A stretch of DNA of 18,339 nucleotides from Desulfobacteraceae bacterium (GTDB taxonomy: Bacteria; Desulfobacterota; DSM-4660; Desulfatiglandales; Desulfatiglandaceae): positions 329,074 through 347,412 of the forward strand of contig CP070700.1 of NCBI GenBank assembly GCA_020349865.1, in the 5' to 3' direction. The notes under the pieces were generated by a model. That model saw only the letters and a program-made list of their open reading frames with translations, was not told where the DNA came from and did no database searches. Shown in pieces: positions 1-7,745 of the stretch (its first letter is position 1; each line of letters starts with the position of its first letter). The translations under genes and the position numbers were made by a program.

Positions 1-1
1 A

Positions 2-841
2 ACCGCCTTTTATGTGCCAAAGTTCCTGGCCGTCTTGCATATTTTGAATGATCCTGCGGCCCATGGGATAACCCTACCCCCTTTGGATAACGAAATAGAA
101 AGCGAAGAGGTTGCCATTGAGAAACAGGCCCATCTCAAAGCGGTGGCAAAACACATAGAGGTTTCTTACAAGGAGATAAGGAATCTCAATCCCGAATTGA
201 AATATAATTTCACGCCTGATACACCCTATATTTTGAATGTACCAAAAGGTAAAGGGGAACTGCTCCTTGCCAAAATAGATGATATCCCTGTATGGCGTCC
301 CCCGGTTCCAGCCTATGTGGTCCATAGGGTTCGAAAAGGAGAATCCCTTTCTGTTATTGCGGAGAGATATCGAACGAGTGTCAGGGCCATCATGGCAATG
401 AACGGTCTCAGACGCAGCCGCTACATTAAGGCGGGTTGGAAACTAAAAATTCCAACCAGAGGGACCTATGCGTCCGTTAAGAAGCCGTTATTGCCTTTAT
501 CGGACTTAAAGGTGAAGGGGGAATTCATAGAATATGTGGTGCATAAAGGAGATTCTCTTTGGAGGATTGCAGGCCGATTTGGAACCACGACCAAGACAAT
601 ACAGTCCGTGAACCAACTGAATAATACACACTTACGGATAGGGCAAATTCTAAAGATCCCAAAAGGTGTGAGTGTTTCCGAAGAAATGAAAACCAGAACC
701 TACAGGGTTCTGAAAGGAGATACTCCCTTCTTAATCGCCCAAAAGCACCAGATGGATCTTTCCCAGTTCTTGAGCTTGAATCACCTGACGCCTCGAAGCA
801 CTATATTTCCAGGCCAGGTATTGCTTGTTAAGGCAGAATGA
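2..841 (+). CDS. mltD: MltD-like membrane-bound lytic murein transglycosylase, C-terminal part (5' partial)
   Basis: This is the C-terminal 279 residues of a peptidoglycan lytic transglycosylase; the catalytic SLT domain lies upstream of the window. The frame is open from base 2, and the first residues read T-A-F-Y-V-P-K-F-L-A, matching the YVPKF segment that ends the SLT domain of MltD. A GTG at 14 lies inside this conserved segment and is not a true start. After it comes the MltD-type segment with ..LNPEL.. and ..PYILNVP.. (about residues 40-78 from the GTG). Three LysM peptidoglycan-binding modules follow at about 103-147, 174-216 and 230-273. The second is the most canonical (YVVHKGDSLWRIA...GQILKIP), and the third has the weaker GDTPFLIA core. 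MltD proteins act in the periplasm on murein glycan strands. The stop TGA is at 839-841. The HAD gene behind it is on the other strand, with only 16 bp between the two stops. Confidence 0.88.
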   Translation, partial: TAFYVPKFLAVLHILNDPAAHGITLPPLDNEIESEEVAIEKQAHLKAVAKHIEVSYKEIRNLNPELKYNFTPDTPYILNVPKGKGELLLAKIDDIPVWRPPVPAYVVHRVRKGESLSVIAERYRTSVRAIMAMNGLRRSRYIKAGWKLKIPTRGTYASVKKPLLPLSDLKVKGEFIEYVVHKGDSLWRIAGRFGTTTKTIQSVNQLNNTHLRIGQILKIPKGVSVSEEMKTRTYRVLKGDTPFLIAQKHQMDLSQFLSLNHLTPRSTIFPGQVLLVKAE

Positions 842-857
842 GAGGAGTTTGATGGGG

Positions 858-1463
858 TTAGAGGATATCAAGGATTTCTTTGAGATTGTATACAACAAAG
901 TCCGGCTCTGGATCACCAGGGAGCATGACCGCTCTTTCCCCATTGGTTAGGAGAACCGTCTTTGCTCCTGCCGTCTTTCCCGCAATTATGTCAAAACGAA
1001 AATCCCCCGCCAGCAGAATTTCCTTTGTTGAAATACCCATCTGCCTTGCGGCCTTACGAACACCGTCAGGATGGGGTTTCGGCAGAGACATCTCGCGTGT
1101 GATAACAGCGGCAAAATCATGGATTACCACCCCCTCAAATTTCTGAAGGGCCTTTTTCACTGAACTCAGGCTATTTCTGGTCAGGATGCCGAGCAGAATA
1201 CCTCTTTTCTTAAGTTCCAAGATGCATATTTCAGCACCTTTATTTGGGTGGGAGGCCTCGGCCGCCTGATCCTCTATTTCTTCTAATATCTTCATAAGAG
1301 CGGATCTTCGGGCAGCAGGCTGGGTCTCCAGGTATTCCAGGATAGCTTGATCCGCGGGGCACCCGAGTTCTTGCTTAATTGCCGGAAAATCAAGGGCACC
1401 GGGCCGCGTTAAGGTTCCGTCAAAGTCAAATAAGACACATTTGATATTCATCCCTCTTTCCAT
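858..1463 (-). CDS. HAD-superfamily hydrolase (phosphatase, subfamily IA-like)
   Basis: This 201-residue protein has all four HAD motifs: motif I DFDGT (Asp13, Asp15), motif II Thr95 in ILTRNS, motif III Lys129 in LPKPHPDG, and motif IV GDFRFD (Asp154, Asp158). A small alpha-helical cap, about residues 20-85, lies between motifs I and II. This is the layout of phosphoglycolate-phosphatase-like (Gph/PGMB) enzymes, which hydrolyse small phosphomonoesters in the cytoplasm. The substrate cannot be read from the sequence. Two starts are possible, ATG at 1463 and ATG at 1451. I favour 1463 because a purine-rich GGGGGGAAAG lies about 6 nt upstream, while the AGAGGG before the second ATG directly abuts it. 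It is convergent with the mltD fragment. About 300 bp with repeats separate it from the upstream crotonase gene, so it is probably transcribed on its own. Confidence 0.85.
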   Translation of the reverse strand: MERGMNIKCVLFDFDGTLTRPGALDFPAIKQELGCPADQAILEYLETQPAARRSALMKILEEIEDQAAEASHPNKGAEICILELKKRGILLGILTRNSLSSVKKALQKFEGVVIHDFAAVITREMSLPKPHPDGVRKAARQMGISTKEILLAGDFRFDIIAGKTAGAKTVLLTNGERAVMLPGDPEPDFVVYNLKEILDIL

Positions 1464-1538
1464 TGCGACTTTCCCCCCTGCCCTCTCCCCCGTAAAAACC
1501 GATGGTAAAAAGAAGAGGGATGGGGTAATTTAGACAAA

Positions 1539-1566
1539 ATAATGTCTACCCTGCAATCCTATCAAA
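1539..1566. repeat. Partial copy of the TTTGACAGGATT-type repeat (right end only)
   Basis: The segment ATAATGTCTA...AATCCTATCAAA matches 24 of 28 positions of 7567-7594, the right end of the larger element at 7250-7594. No left end is visible here, so it is a solo or decayed end. Confidence 0.5.
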
Positions 1567-1603
1567 TATTGTGCGATGATGAATTATACCAAGCTGCAAT
1601 CAT

Positions 1604-1706
1604 GTCATTGCGAGCCTCCGGCCCGTATGGGCTTACGCCCCGGAGGGGAGCGAAGCGATGTGGCAGTCTATCATATTGAGATTGCGTCACATTCGTTCGC
1701 AATGAC
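1604..1706. repeat. Inverted-repeat element, GTCATTGCG...CGCAATGAC family, copy 1
   Basis: This 103-bp element starts with GTCATTGCGAG and ends with the inverted match CGCAATGAC. Inside it, CCTCCGG at 1615 and CGGAGG at about 1641-1646 form a nested GC-rich hairpin (1615-1646). Segments such as AGCGAAGCGATG and GAGATTGCGTCAC are degenerate forms of the arms of the second copy at 11052-11138. It fills the gap of about 300 bp between the crotonase gene and the HAD gene. It carries no coding capacity of its own and looks like a non-autonomous MITE/REP-type element. Confidence 0.75.
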
Positions 1707-1760
1707 CTTTACAAATAATAGCAGTTTGAATGCAACTTTTTATTGATACATTTGTGGTTA

Positions 1761-2549
1761 TTAAAAAGGAGTGGACTCATCCCATACCGGGTCACGCTTC
1801 TCAAGAAAAGCAGTGAATCCCTCTGTCGAGTTAACACTGACACCGGCCATGGCCATCATTTCCTTGGCATAGTGGTAGGCCTGCCATTCTGTCATCTCAA
1901 GCTGGCCGTAAAAAACCTGCTTCGACATATAGATGGCAGACTTGCTGGCCTTAGCAATCTCCTTTGCCCATTCATAGGTCATCTCCCCCAGCTTGTCATC
2001 GGGAAACACGCGATTGACGAGATGGAACTCTTGGGCCTCCTTGGCGGTATAGAGGTGCGCGGTCATAAGCATTTCCAGGCATTTCTTTTGAGGCACAGCT
2101 CGGCTTAAGGCAACTGTCGGTGTTGAGCAGTTGTAAGCATAAATGAGGCCGGTCATACCGAATCTGGCCTTCTCTTCACCTGCCGTGATAAGATCGCAGC
2201 CAGCAGCCAAATGACAGCCTCCGGCCATGGCTATACCCTGTACCTGTGCGATAATACATTGAGGAACGGTACGAATGGTCGTCATCAAATTAAATGAGGT
2301 CTGAAAGAGGCTCCTTATTTCAGAAAGTGGTTGGTTGAGGATCTCGAGGCGGTCATGACCTGCACAGAACACATCCCCAGCAGCTTTGAGAATAATGACT
2401 TTAACGTCACACCGCTTCCCTGCATCAAGGAGGCATGCGATGATTTCTTCCTCGAACTCGCTCCCCAGGGCGTTACGCTTATCCGGCTGATTAAGAGTCA
2501 AGAAACCAATTTGATCTTTTTCTTCATACAACATGTATTTGTAGGTCAT
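1761..2549 (-). CDS. Crotonase-fold protein (enoyl-CoA hydratase/isomerase family, ECHDC3-like), lacking both hydratase glutamates
   Basis: This 262-residue protein has the standard length of the crotonase superfamily, whose members act on acyl-CoA thioesters. The oxyanion-hole elements are visible: FCAGHD (61-66) and GIAMAGGCHLAAGCD (105-119). However, the two catalytic glutamates of classical hydratases (Glu144 and Glu164 in rat mitochondrial ECH) align with His113 and Gly134. The following stretch, CSTP.VALSRAVPQK at about 141-155, resembles the ECHDC3 branch, so the reaction is not predictable and may not be hydration. The start ATG at 2549 is supported by GAAGGAG 8 nt upstream; the stop is TAA at 1761. 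It lies 118 bp downstream of the acyl-CoA ligase on the same strand, consistent with a two-gene operon for CoA activation and processing of an organic acid. Confidence 0.88.
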   Translation of the reverse strand: MTYKYMLYEEKDQIGFLTLNQPDKRNALGSEFEEEIIACLLDAGKRCDVKVIILKAAGDVFCAGHDRLEILNQPLSEIRSLFQTSFNLMTTIRTVPQCIIAQVQGIAMAGGCHLAAGCDLITAGEEKARFGMTGLIYAYNCSTPTVALSRAVPQKKCLEMLMTAHLYTAKEAQEFHLVNRVFPDDKLGEMTYEWAKEIAKASKSAIYMSKQVFYGQLEMTEWQAYHYAKEMMAMAGVSVNSTEGFTAFLEKRDPVWDESTPF

Positions 2550-2667
2550 AGAATATCTCCTTCATTTAAATATTCAAACACCACCGAAAGGCCCTAAGCA
2601 TGGGGCAGTCCTTTATCATCAATTGGCCAGATAATCACGCAAATAATTACTCGATCTCTTGCTCCTT

Positions 2668-4182
2668 TCATTTTTTCCATTCCTTATCCCTCAACTGGCG
2701 CCTCAACGCCTTACCTGCAGCTGAGCGAGGGACTTCGTCAAGAAACTCGATTGCGACAGGCACTTTATAAGGGGCCATTCTTGGTTTGCAAAACTCTCTA
2801 ATCTCCTCCATAGTACATGTTTCGCCCTCATTGAGTTGGATAAATGCCTTGGGCGCTTCGCCTTTGAGTTCATCGGGGAAACCCACGATGACTAAGTCCT
2901 TTATCTTGGGGTGCACAAGCATCATGTCCTCAACTTCCGAAGGAAATACCTTTTCGCCACCCACATTGATCATGTCCTTTTTTCGGTCAACGATGTAGGC
3001 ATATCCATCCTCATCCATGTAAGCAATGTCACCCGCATGGAACCATCCATCCGAATCAAAGACTTCGGCTGTGGCCTCCGCTTTATTGAGGTAGCCGTTA
3101 GTGACGCAGGTGCCCTTGACGCACAATTCTCCTTGTTCACCGGGTGGTAACGTCCTGCAATCTTCATCTATAACCTTAATTTCCGCATCATCCATGCCCT
3201 TGCCGCACGAGCCTATCCGGGTTTCAGTATAAGGTGCCGTCGTGCCCACACAGGAAGACTCGGTAAGGCCCCATGCCTCTGCGTAACGCCATCCTAAGAC
3301 CTCCTCTATCTGACGGATCAGGTTTTCCGGCATTTTGGTTGCTGCTGACAGGCAAAACACAACCGAAGAGATGTCCCTCTTATCAAGTTCCGGGTCCTTG
3401 AGCATGAGGTTGTACATGGGTGGTACACCTTGAAAAACCGTTGGTTTCAGCCTGTGAATGTCTTTCAATGCTTGATCAGGATAGAAACGCTCCACCGTGA
3501 TCACGGTCCCGCCTTTTGAAAGCATACCAAAAGTACCGTTGATAAGGCCCCAGCAGTGGAAGATAGGTGTAGCCACCATGATAGTGTCTTGCGGTTTAAA
3601 GTGAACCTTGCCAAACTCGGTTGAATTATGCCAGATGTTGAGGTGAGTGGCCATAACGCCTTTTGGCCAGCCGGTGGTGCCCGATGTGTACATTAGATGG
3701 CACAGGTCGCTCCCTTTGGTTCCTTCTGGTTCGAATTTATCACTACCTTTAGCTAAGATTGATTCAAAGGTAGGGTATTTGTGCCCATCCAAGTCTCCAT
3801 GTACAATAATCCTCTCCAAAGATTCCAAATCGGGTCTCACCGATTCAATGATAGGAAGTCGCGCGTAGTCCACAATTACCGCACGTGTTTGACAATCCTT
3901 GAGAATGTACCCTACTTCCTGTTCCCGGAGCATGGCATTGACTACATTCACGGTCACTCCTGCCCGAACCGTCCCCAAATAACCAATGATCAACTCCGGA
4001 AGGCTGGGCATAAAAAGAGAAAGCACGTCTCCCCGTTTCAAACCGCTCTTTAGCAGCCCATCCGCAGCCTGATTGATCAGGCCGTCCAGTTCCGCGTAAG
4101 ATATACGGCGTTCATCAAAGATAATGGCCGTTTTTTCAGGGTTTTTATCAACATGGCGTTTTATGATATTGGATACATTCAT
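2668..4182 (-). CDS. AMP-forming acyl-CoA synthetase / long- or medium-chain fatty acid-CoA ligase family
   Basis: This 504-residue enzyme of the ANL superfamily activates a carboxylic acid through an acyl-adenylate and transfers it to CoA. Visible motifs are A3 YTSGTTGWPKG (about 165-175), A5 AEAWGLTESS (301-310), A7 GWFHAGD (379-385), A8 VDRKKDMINVGGEKVFPSEVE just after it, and A10 RSAAGK with the catalytic lysine at about 491. I start it at ATG 4182 and not at the upstream in-frame ATG 4209, because AGGAGG sits at 4191-4196, 8 nt before 4182, and would fall inside the coding region otherwise. The sequence does not identify the acid, which could be fatty or aryl. It is transcribed divergently from the corrinoid methyltransferase at 4570, and the crotonase gene follows on the same strand. 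Confidence 0.93.
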   Translation of the reverse strand: MNVSNIIKRHVDKNPEKTAIIFDERRISYAELDGLINQAADGLLKSGLKRGDVLSLFMPSLPELIIGYLGTVRAGVTVNVVNAMLREQEVGYILKDCQTRAVIVDYARLPIIESVRPDLESLERIIVHGDLDGHKYPTFESILAKGSDKFEPEGTKGSDLCHLMYTSGTTGWPKGVMATHLNIWHNSTEFGKVHFKPQDTIMVATPIFHCWGLINGTFGMLSKGGTVITVERFYPDQALKDIHRLKPTVFQGVPPMYNLMLKDPELDKRDISSVVFCLSAATKMPENLIRQIEEVLGWRYAEAWGLTESSCVGTTAPYTETRIGSCGKGMDDAEIKVIDEDCRTLPPGEQGELCVKGTCVTNGYLNKAEATAEVFDSDGWFHAGDIAYMDEDGYAYIVDRKKDMINVGGEKVFPSEVEDMMLVHPKIKDLVIVGFPDELKGEAPKAFIQLNEGETCTMEEIREFCKPRMAPYKVPVAIEFLDEVPRSAAGKALRRQLRDKEWKK

Positions 4183-4569
4183 AACAACTACCTCCTCTTT
4201 TAACAGCACCTGTGGTCAGAAATATCTCTATGATCAGCCTTCGATCCCCCGGGCGTATATACCGTGTTCATATAAAACAGGACGATGGAATATCGCTAAA
4301 ATCAGCCTTGACAGGCTACTTAACAAATGTGTAATTTCGTAACACTTTGGACCTTTGAAAACAAGATAGGAAGGGGCATGGGGGTTTCTTTTTCAAAAGC
4401 CGCATCACAAAAATTATGCAAAGCTCGTGGCACGCCCCTGGGCCTTTAAAACCCCAGAAGCTATTTTCTTTCTATAATCTGTATATTTTTCATGGTATTA
4501 AGTCAATATCAGTCCCTGGTATCAACTGTTTGTTAGCTATTATAGTTATCTTTTTAAGGAGACGAATCC
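4183..4569. other. Divergent intergenic region between acyl-CoA ligase and methyltransferase fusion
   Basis: This 387-bp stretch has no convincing gene. It holds the ligase ribosome-binding site (4191-4196, minus strand), a candidate plus-strand promoter at 4308-4335, paired segments at 4372-4455 that could fold in the leader RNA, and the ribosome-binding site AAGGAG at 4556-4561 of the methyltransferase gene. I see no match to the known cobalamin riboswitch core. Confidence 0.6.
4308..4335 (+). promoter_or_regulatory. Candidate sigma70-type promoter for the methyltransferase fusion gene
   Basis: TTGACA at 4308-4313 and TGTAAT at 4330-4335 are separated by 16 bp. Transcription would start near 4342 and give a leader of about 230 nt before the ATG at 4570. 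The -10 box has one mismatch to consensus. The call rests on motif match and position only. Confidence 0.4.
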
Positions 4570-7206
4570 ATGATAGAAAAAGATCACATCCCTCTGGGTG
4601 TAGGCTTTTATCCGGACTGGTTTTATGAGCAGTACGGTATTTCCTTTGGCAGGGAATATTATTTTGACCCGGAAGTAAGGGTTGAGACCAGAATGGAAAT
4701 TGACAGGAGACTATACGAAAGGTTTGGCGATGTGGGGCTGGGCAATCCAAATCCAAAACCCAAACCTCTTATAACCTTCGGGATGGTCATGCTTCCTTCG
4801 ATTTTTGGTTGTGAGATTGTATATGAAGATGCGGCCCTTCCCTGGGCCATGCCCCTCAATCTTTCTGAAGATGAGATAATGAAATTAGAGGTGCCGGATA
4901 TATTCAATTCCCATCCAATGACAGAGATGATCAGACAAATTGACCATCTAAAAGACAAATATGGGAAAGTTGTGGGTGACATCAATACTACGGGGATTCA
5001 GAACCTGGCCCTCAAAATCAGGGGAGATCAGCTCTATGTTGATTTTTTCGAAAACCCGGAACTATGCCATCATTTACTTAAAATATGCACGGAGTGCATA
5101 ATCCGACTCTTTAACTTCAATTACAAAACAACTGGTACCGGGGCTGTGGACGTAACACCAATGTGTGACCCCAAGCTCTTTGTCTTTCCCAACTGCACGG
5201 CCGCACAGATCTCCTTGGCAACATACGAAAAATTTGTCCTTGATTACGATAACCTGGTAGCCGATGCGTGTCATCCGATTGGTATTCACCATTGTGGTTC
5301 TGTTGATGAGGTATTGGACGGCTATTCCAAGGTTCACCATCTGGAGTTTATCGAGATCGGCTTTGGATCGGATGTGAAAAGGACCAGGGAAGTATTCGGC
5401 CCACAGGTTGCTGTCAATGCCCGGATAAGCCCTGTTTTGATGAAGAATGGCACAACAGAAGAGGTTGCGGCAGAGGTACGCAGGTTGATTGACGTGGGCC
5501 CCCCTCTACATAATTTCTCTATTGATACGGTTGGCTTGACCAATGGCACCCCTGACGAAAATGTCAGGTCAGCGCTAATGACCGCCGCTGAGTATGGCAG
5601 GATCGATCGCGACGTTCCTTCTGCCACTGATAGGCGGTTTTATTTTGGCTTTGGGGACGTTACAAAATCGGTCGAGACGACAATAGGGAGTGCAACAAAA
5701 TCGGTCATAATCGGGCCTTCCCGCCCTCTTGTCATTATCGGAGAGCGGATTAATCCCACAGGCCGGAAAGACCTGGCCCAGGCCTTGGAGGACGGAAATC
5801 TCAAACAGGTTCAGGCCGAGGCCATCAAGCAGGTGGAGGAAGGCGCGGAAATTATAGATGTTAATGTAGGTGTATCAGGCATAGACGAACCAAAAGCACT
5901 AAGAGAGGCCATTCTTGCAATACAGGAAGTCACGGATGTTCCTCTCTGTATTGACTCGGCCCTACCCGAGGCCCTGGAGGCCGCCCTGGAGGCCTATGAG
6001 GGAAAGGCCCTGGTAAATTCGGTCAATGGTGAAAAACACAAGCTTGAACAAGTTCTGCCTTTGGTCAAGGCCCACAATGCGGCAGTCATCGGACTCACAA
6101 TGGATGATAACGGAATTCCCAAAGAGGCGGAAAAGCGCCTTGAAATTGCAAACCTGATTGTGGAAAGGGCAGAACAGATAGGTATTCCCCGTGAGAACGT
6201 GATTATCGATCCTCTGGCCATGGCCATAAGCGCTGAAGGACGGGCTGGCCTGGAAACCATTAAGGCCCTCCAGCTTATACGAGACAACCTGGGTGTCAAC
6301 CAAACACTGGGGCTTTCTAATATCTCCTTCGGGCTTCCCGAACGTATATCCATTAATGCCATCTTCCTTACCATGGCAGTTTTAAGTGGTTTAACCTGCC
6401 CCATTTGTGACCCAACGGTGTGGGAAATGCGAAGGGCTCTATTGATCGCTGATCTCTTATTGGGTAGAGATGACTTTTGCATGAATTATCTCTCCACCTG
6501 TGCAAAAAAATTGGGGAAGGGCGAAACAGGAAAGCCAGTAGCCGAAAGTGAGGAAAAACCTGGGGCGGGCCTCGAACGCATAAAAGATGCCGTTGTTTCC
6601 GGAAAACGCAAATTGGCGGTGGAGTATACCCAAAAGGCCCTGGACCAAGGCGCAGACCCAGAAGACCTCATCAACAACTATCTTATTGCAGGCCTGAATA
6701 TTGTAGGTGATAGGTTCGAGAAGAAGAAAATCTTTGTTCCCGAGATGATGATGGCGGCTAAGTCAATGCAGGCCAGCGTGGATCTGGTGAAACCCCTTTT
6801 AAAAAAGGATGGAGTTGAAAAGAACCTCGGAACAGTCGTAATAGGAACAGTATTAGGTGATCTTCACGATATCGGAAAAAACCTGACCAAACTCCTGCTG
6901 GAAACTTCGGGATTCCGGGTGATAGACCTGGGAGAAAACGTCCCACCTGAAAAATTCGTGGACGCAGCAAGAAATAACAATGCCCATATTGTTGGCCTTT
7001 CTTCTTTGCTAACTACAGGTGACCCCCATGTAGCAGAGACAATTAAGTCATTAAAATCCAGTGATATATCAGATAAAATTAAGGTCATTTGTGGGGGTGC
7101 TGCCTTGACCTTAAAGTTTGTGGAGGCGTGTGGAGCAGATGCATATGCAAAAGATGCGGCCGATGGCGTGAAAAAGATTAAAAATCTACTGGGAACTGTT
7201 AACTGA
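4570..7206 (+). CDS. Trimodular corrinoid methyltransferase: UroD/MtaA-like + pterin-binding (MeTr/MtrH/MetH-like) + B12-binding domains
   Basis: This 878-residue protein joins three modules that are usually separate. Residues 1-350 resemble the uroporphyrinogen-decarboxylase-like methyltransferases (MtaA, CmuA, MtvB-type methyltransferase I), with the metal-binding H-x-C at 240-242 and a ..GTPDEN.. segment near 326-331. Residues about 380-635 form a pterin-binding TIM barrel: GERINPTG, IIDVNVG, CIDSALP, NSVNG, IIDPLAMAIS and GLSNISFGLP are the motifs seen in AcsE/MtvA and in MetH. Residues about 665-878 are a methionine-synthase-type four-helix cap and Rossmann B12 domain, with the cobalt-ligand motif DLHDIG (His766), GLSSLLTTGD and VICGGAAL. 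Inferred function: demethylate an unknown methyl donor onto its own corrinoid and pass the methyl to tetrahydrofolate. AAGGAG lies 8 nt before the ATG. The RACE gene downstream would reactivate the cobalt. Confidence 0.92.
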   Translation: MIEKDHIPLGVGFYPDWFYEQYGISFGREYYFDPEVRVETRMEIDRRLYERFGDVGLGNPNPKPKPLITFGMVMLPSIFGCEIVYEDAALPWAMPLNLSEDEIMKLEVPDIFNSHPMTEMIRQIDHLKDKYGKVVGDINTTGIQNLALKIRGDQLYVDFFENPELCHHLLKICTECIIRLFNFNYKTTGTGAVDVTPMCDPKLFVFPNCTAAQISLATYEKFVLDYDNLVADACHPIGIHHCGSVDEVLDGYSKVHHLEFIEIGFGSDVKRTREVFGPQVAVNARISPVLMKNGTTEEVAAEVRRLIDVGPPLHNFSIDTVGLTNGTPDENVRSALMTAAEYGRIDRDVPSATDRRFYFGFGDVTKSVETTIGSATKSVIIGPSRPLVIIGERINPTGRKDLAQALEDGNLKQVQAEAIKQVEEGAEIIDVNVGVSGIDEPKALREAILAIQEVTDVPLCIDSALPEALEAALEAYEGKALVNSVNGEKHKLEQVLPLVKAHNAAVIGLTMDDNGIPKEAEKRLEIANLIVERAEQIGIPRENVIIDPLAMAISAEGRAGLETIKALQLIRDNLGVNQTLGLSNISFGLPERISINAIFLTMAVLSGLTCPICDPTVWEMRRALLIADLLLGRDDFCMNYLSTCAKKLGKGETGKPVAESEEKPGAGLERIKDAVVSGKRKLAVEYTQKALDQGADPEDLINNYLIAGLNIVGDRFEKKKIFVPEMMMAAKSMQASVDLVKPLLKKDGVEKNLGTVVIGTVLGDLHDIGKNLTKLLLETSGFRVIDLGENVPPEKFVDAARNNNAHIVGLSSLLTTGDPHVAETIKSLKSSDISDKIKVICGGAALTLKFVEACGADAYAKDAADGVKKIKNLLGTVN

Positions 7207-7249
7207 GATTGCTTTATTGGTTTGTTTCCCCGCAAGTTTGCCTTTTCTG

Positions 7250-7594
7250 TTTGACAGGATTAACAGGATTAACACGATTGTTTATTCATCTGGCTGATCG
7301 TTTATTTCATCCTGAAATCCCAGCCTATGGTCAAAGTCAGCGTCAGCGTGCTTTCCCTACTTTATGTTTCCTTTTGCTTTCAGGGGAGTAAGCGCTACTC
7401 TCTCCCCTACCATCTCCCCCCAACTGCAGCGATTGATATTTAAGCATGGATTATGTGTAAGCTAGAGGCTCTCCGAGAACTCCGGCGCGTATGCCTATCA
7501 TTTGGGATAGAAGTGGAGCTTGAGGTTTTCCGCAGATTGTACATGTCATTGATTTACTGGATTAATATAATGTCTATCTTGTAATCCTGTCAAA
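7250..7594. repeat. 345-bp element bounded by perfect 12-bp inverted repeats (TTTGACAGGATT / AATCCTGTCAAA)
   Basis: The left end is TTTGACAGGATT (7250-7261), followed by a tandem 9-mer GGATTAACA and a decayed third copy. The right end is the exact inverse, AATCCTGTCAAA (7583-7594). The interior has no convincing ORF. It occupies most of the 539-bp gap (7207-7745) between the methyltransferase fusion and the RACE gene; I see nothing else in the gap except the RACE ribosome-binding site. It may be a MITE-like element, or two copies of a short palindromic repeat in opposite orientation. Confidence 0.55.
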
Positions 7595-7745
7595 AAATTT
7601 TTTCCGCTGAACTATTGTGTTTTATATTGATTTTCAAAAGAGCACATGCAAGATTTCTGTAACTGTTCAGATGCCTTCCAAGGCACTAAGGGGCGCAATA
7701 CAAAGCTACTGAACAGACATACCCTTGAGTCAGGGAGGAACAAAA

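Noticed and set aside
4342..4569. Cobalamin riboswitch in front of the B12-dependent gene
   Set aside because: I could not find the conserved riboswitch core or its typical helices; only short unsupported pairings are present.
5994..6482. 162-codon minus-strand frame inside the methyltransferase fusion
   Set aside because: It is an antisense shadow of the pterin-binding domain, which has clear family motifs in the plus frame.
7209..7391. 60-codon frame just after the methyltransferase fusion
   Set aside because: It lies in the repeat element, starts 3 bases after the stop of the previous gene with no ribosome-binding site, and its composition follows the repeat (LTGLTGLT).
7549..7571. TTGATT...TATAAT as a promoter for the RACE gene
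   Set aside because: The spacing is only 11 bp and the TATAAT belongs to the conserved right end of the repeat element.
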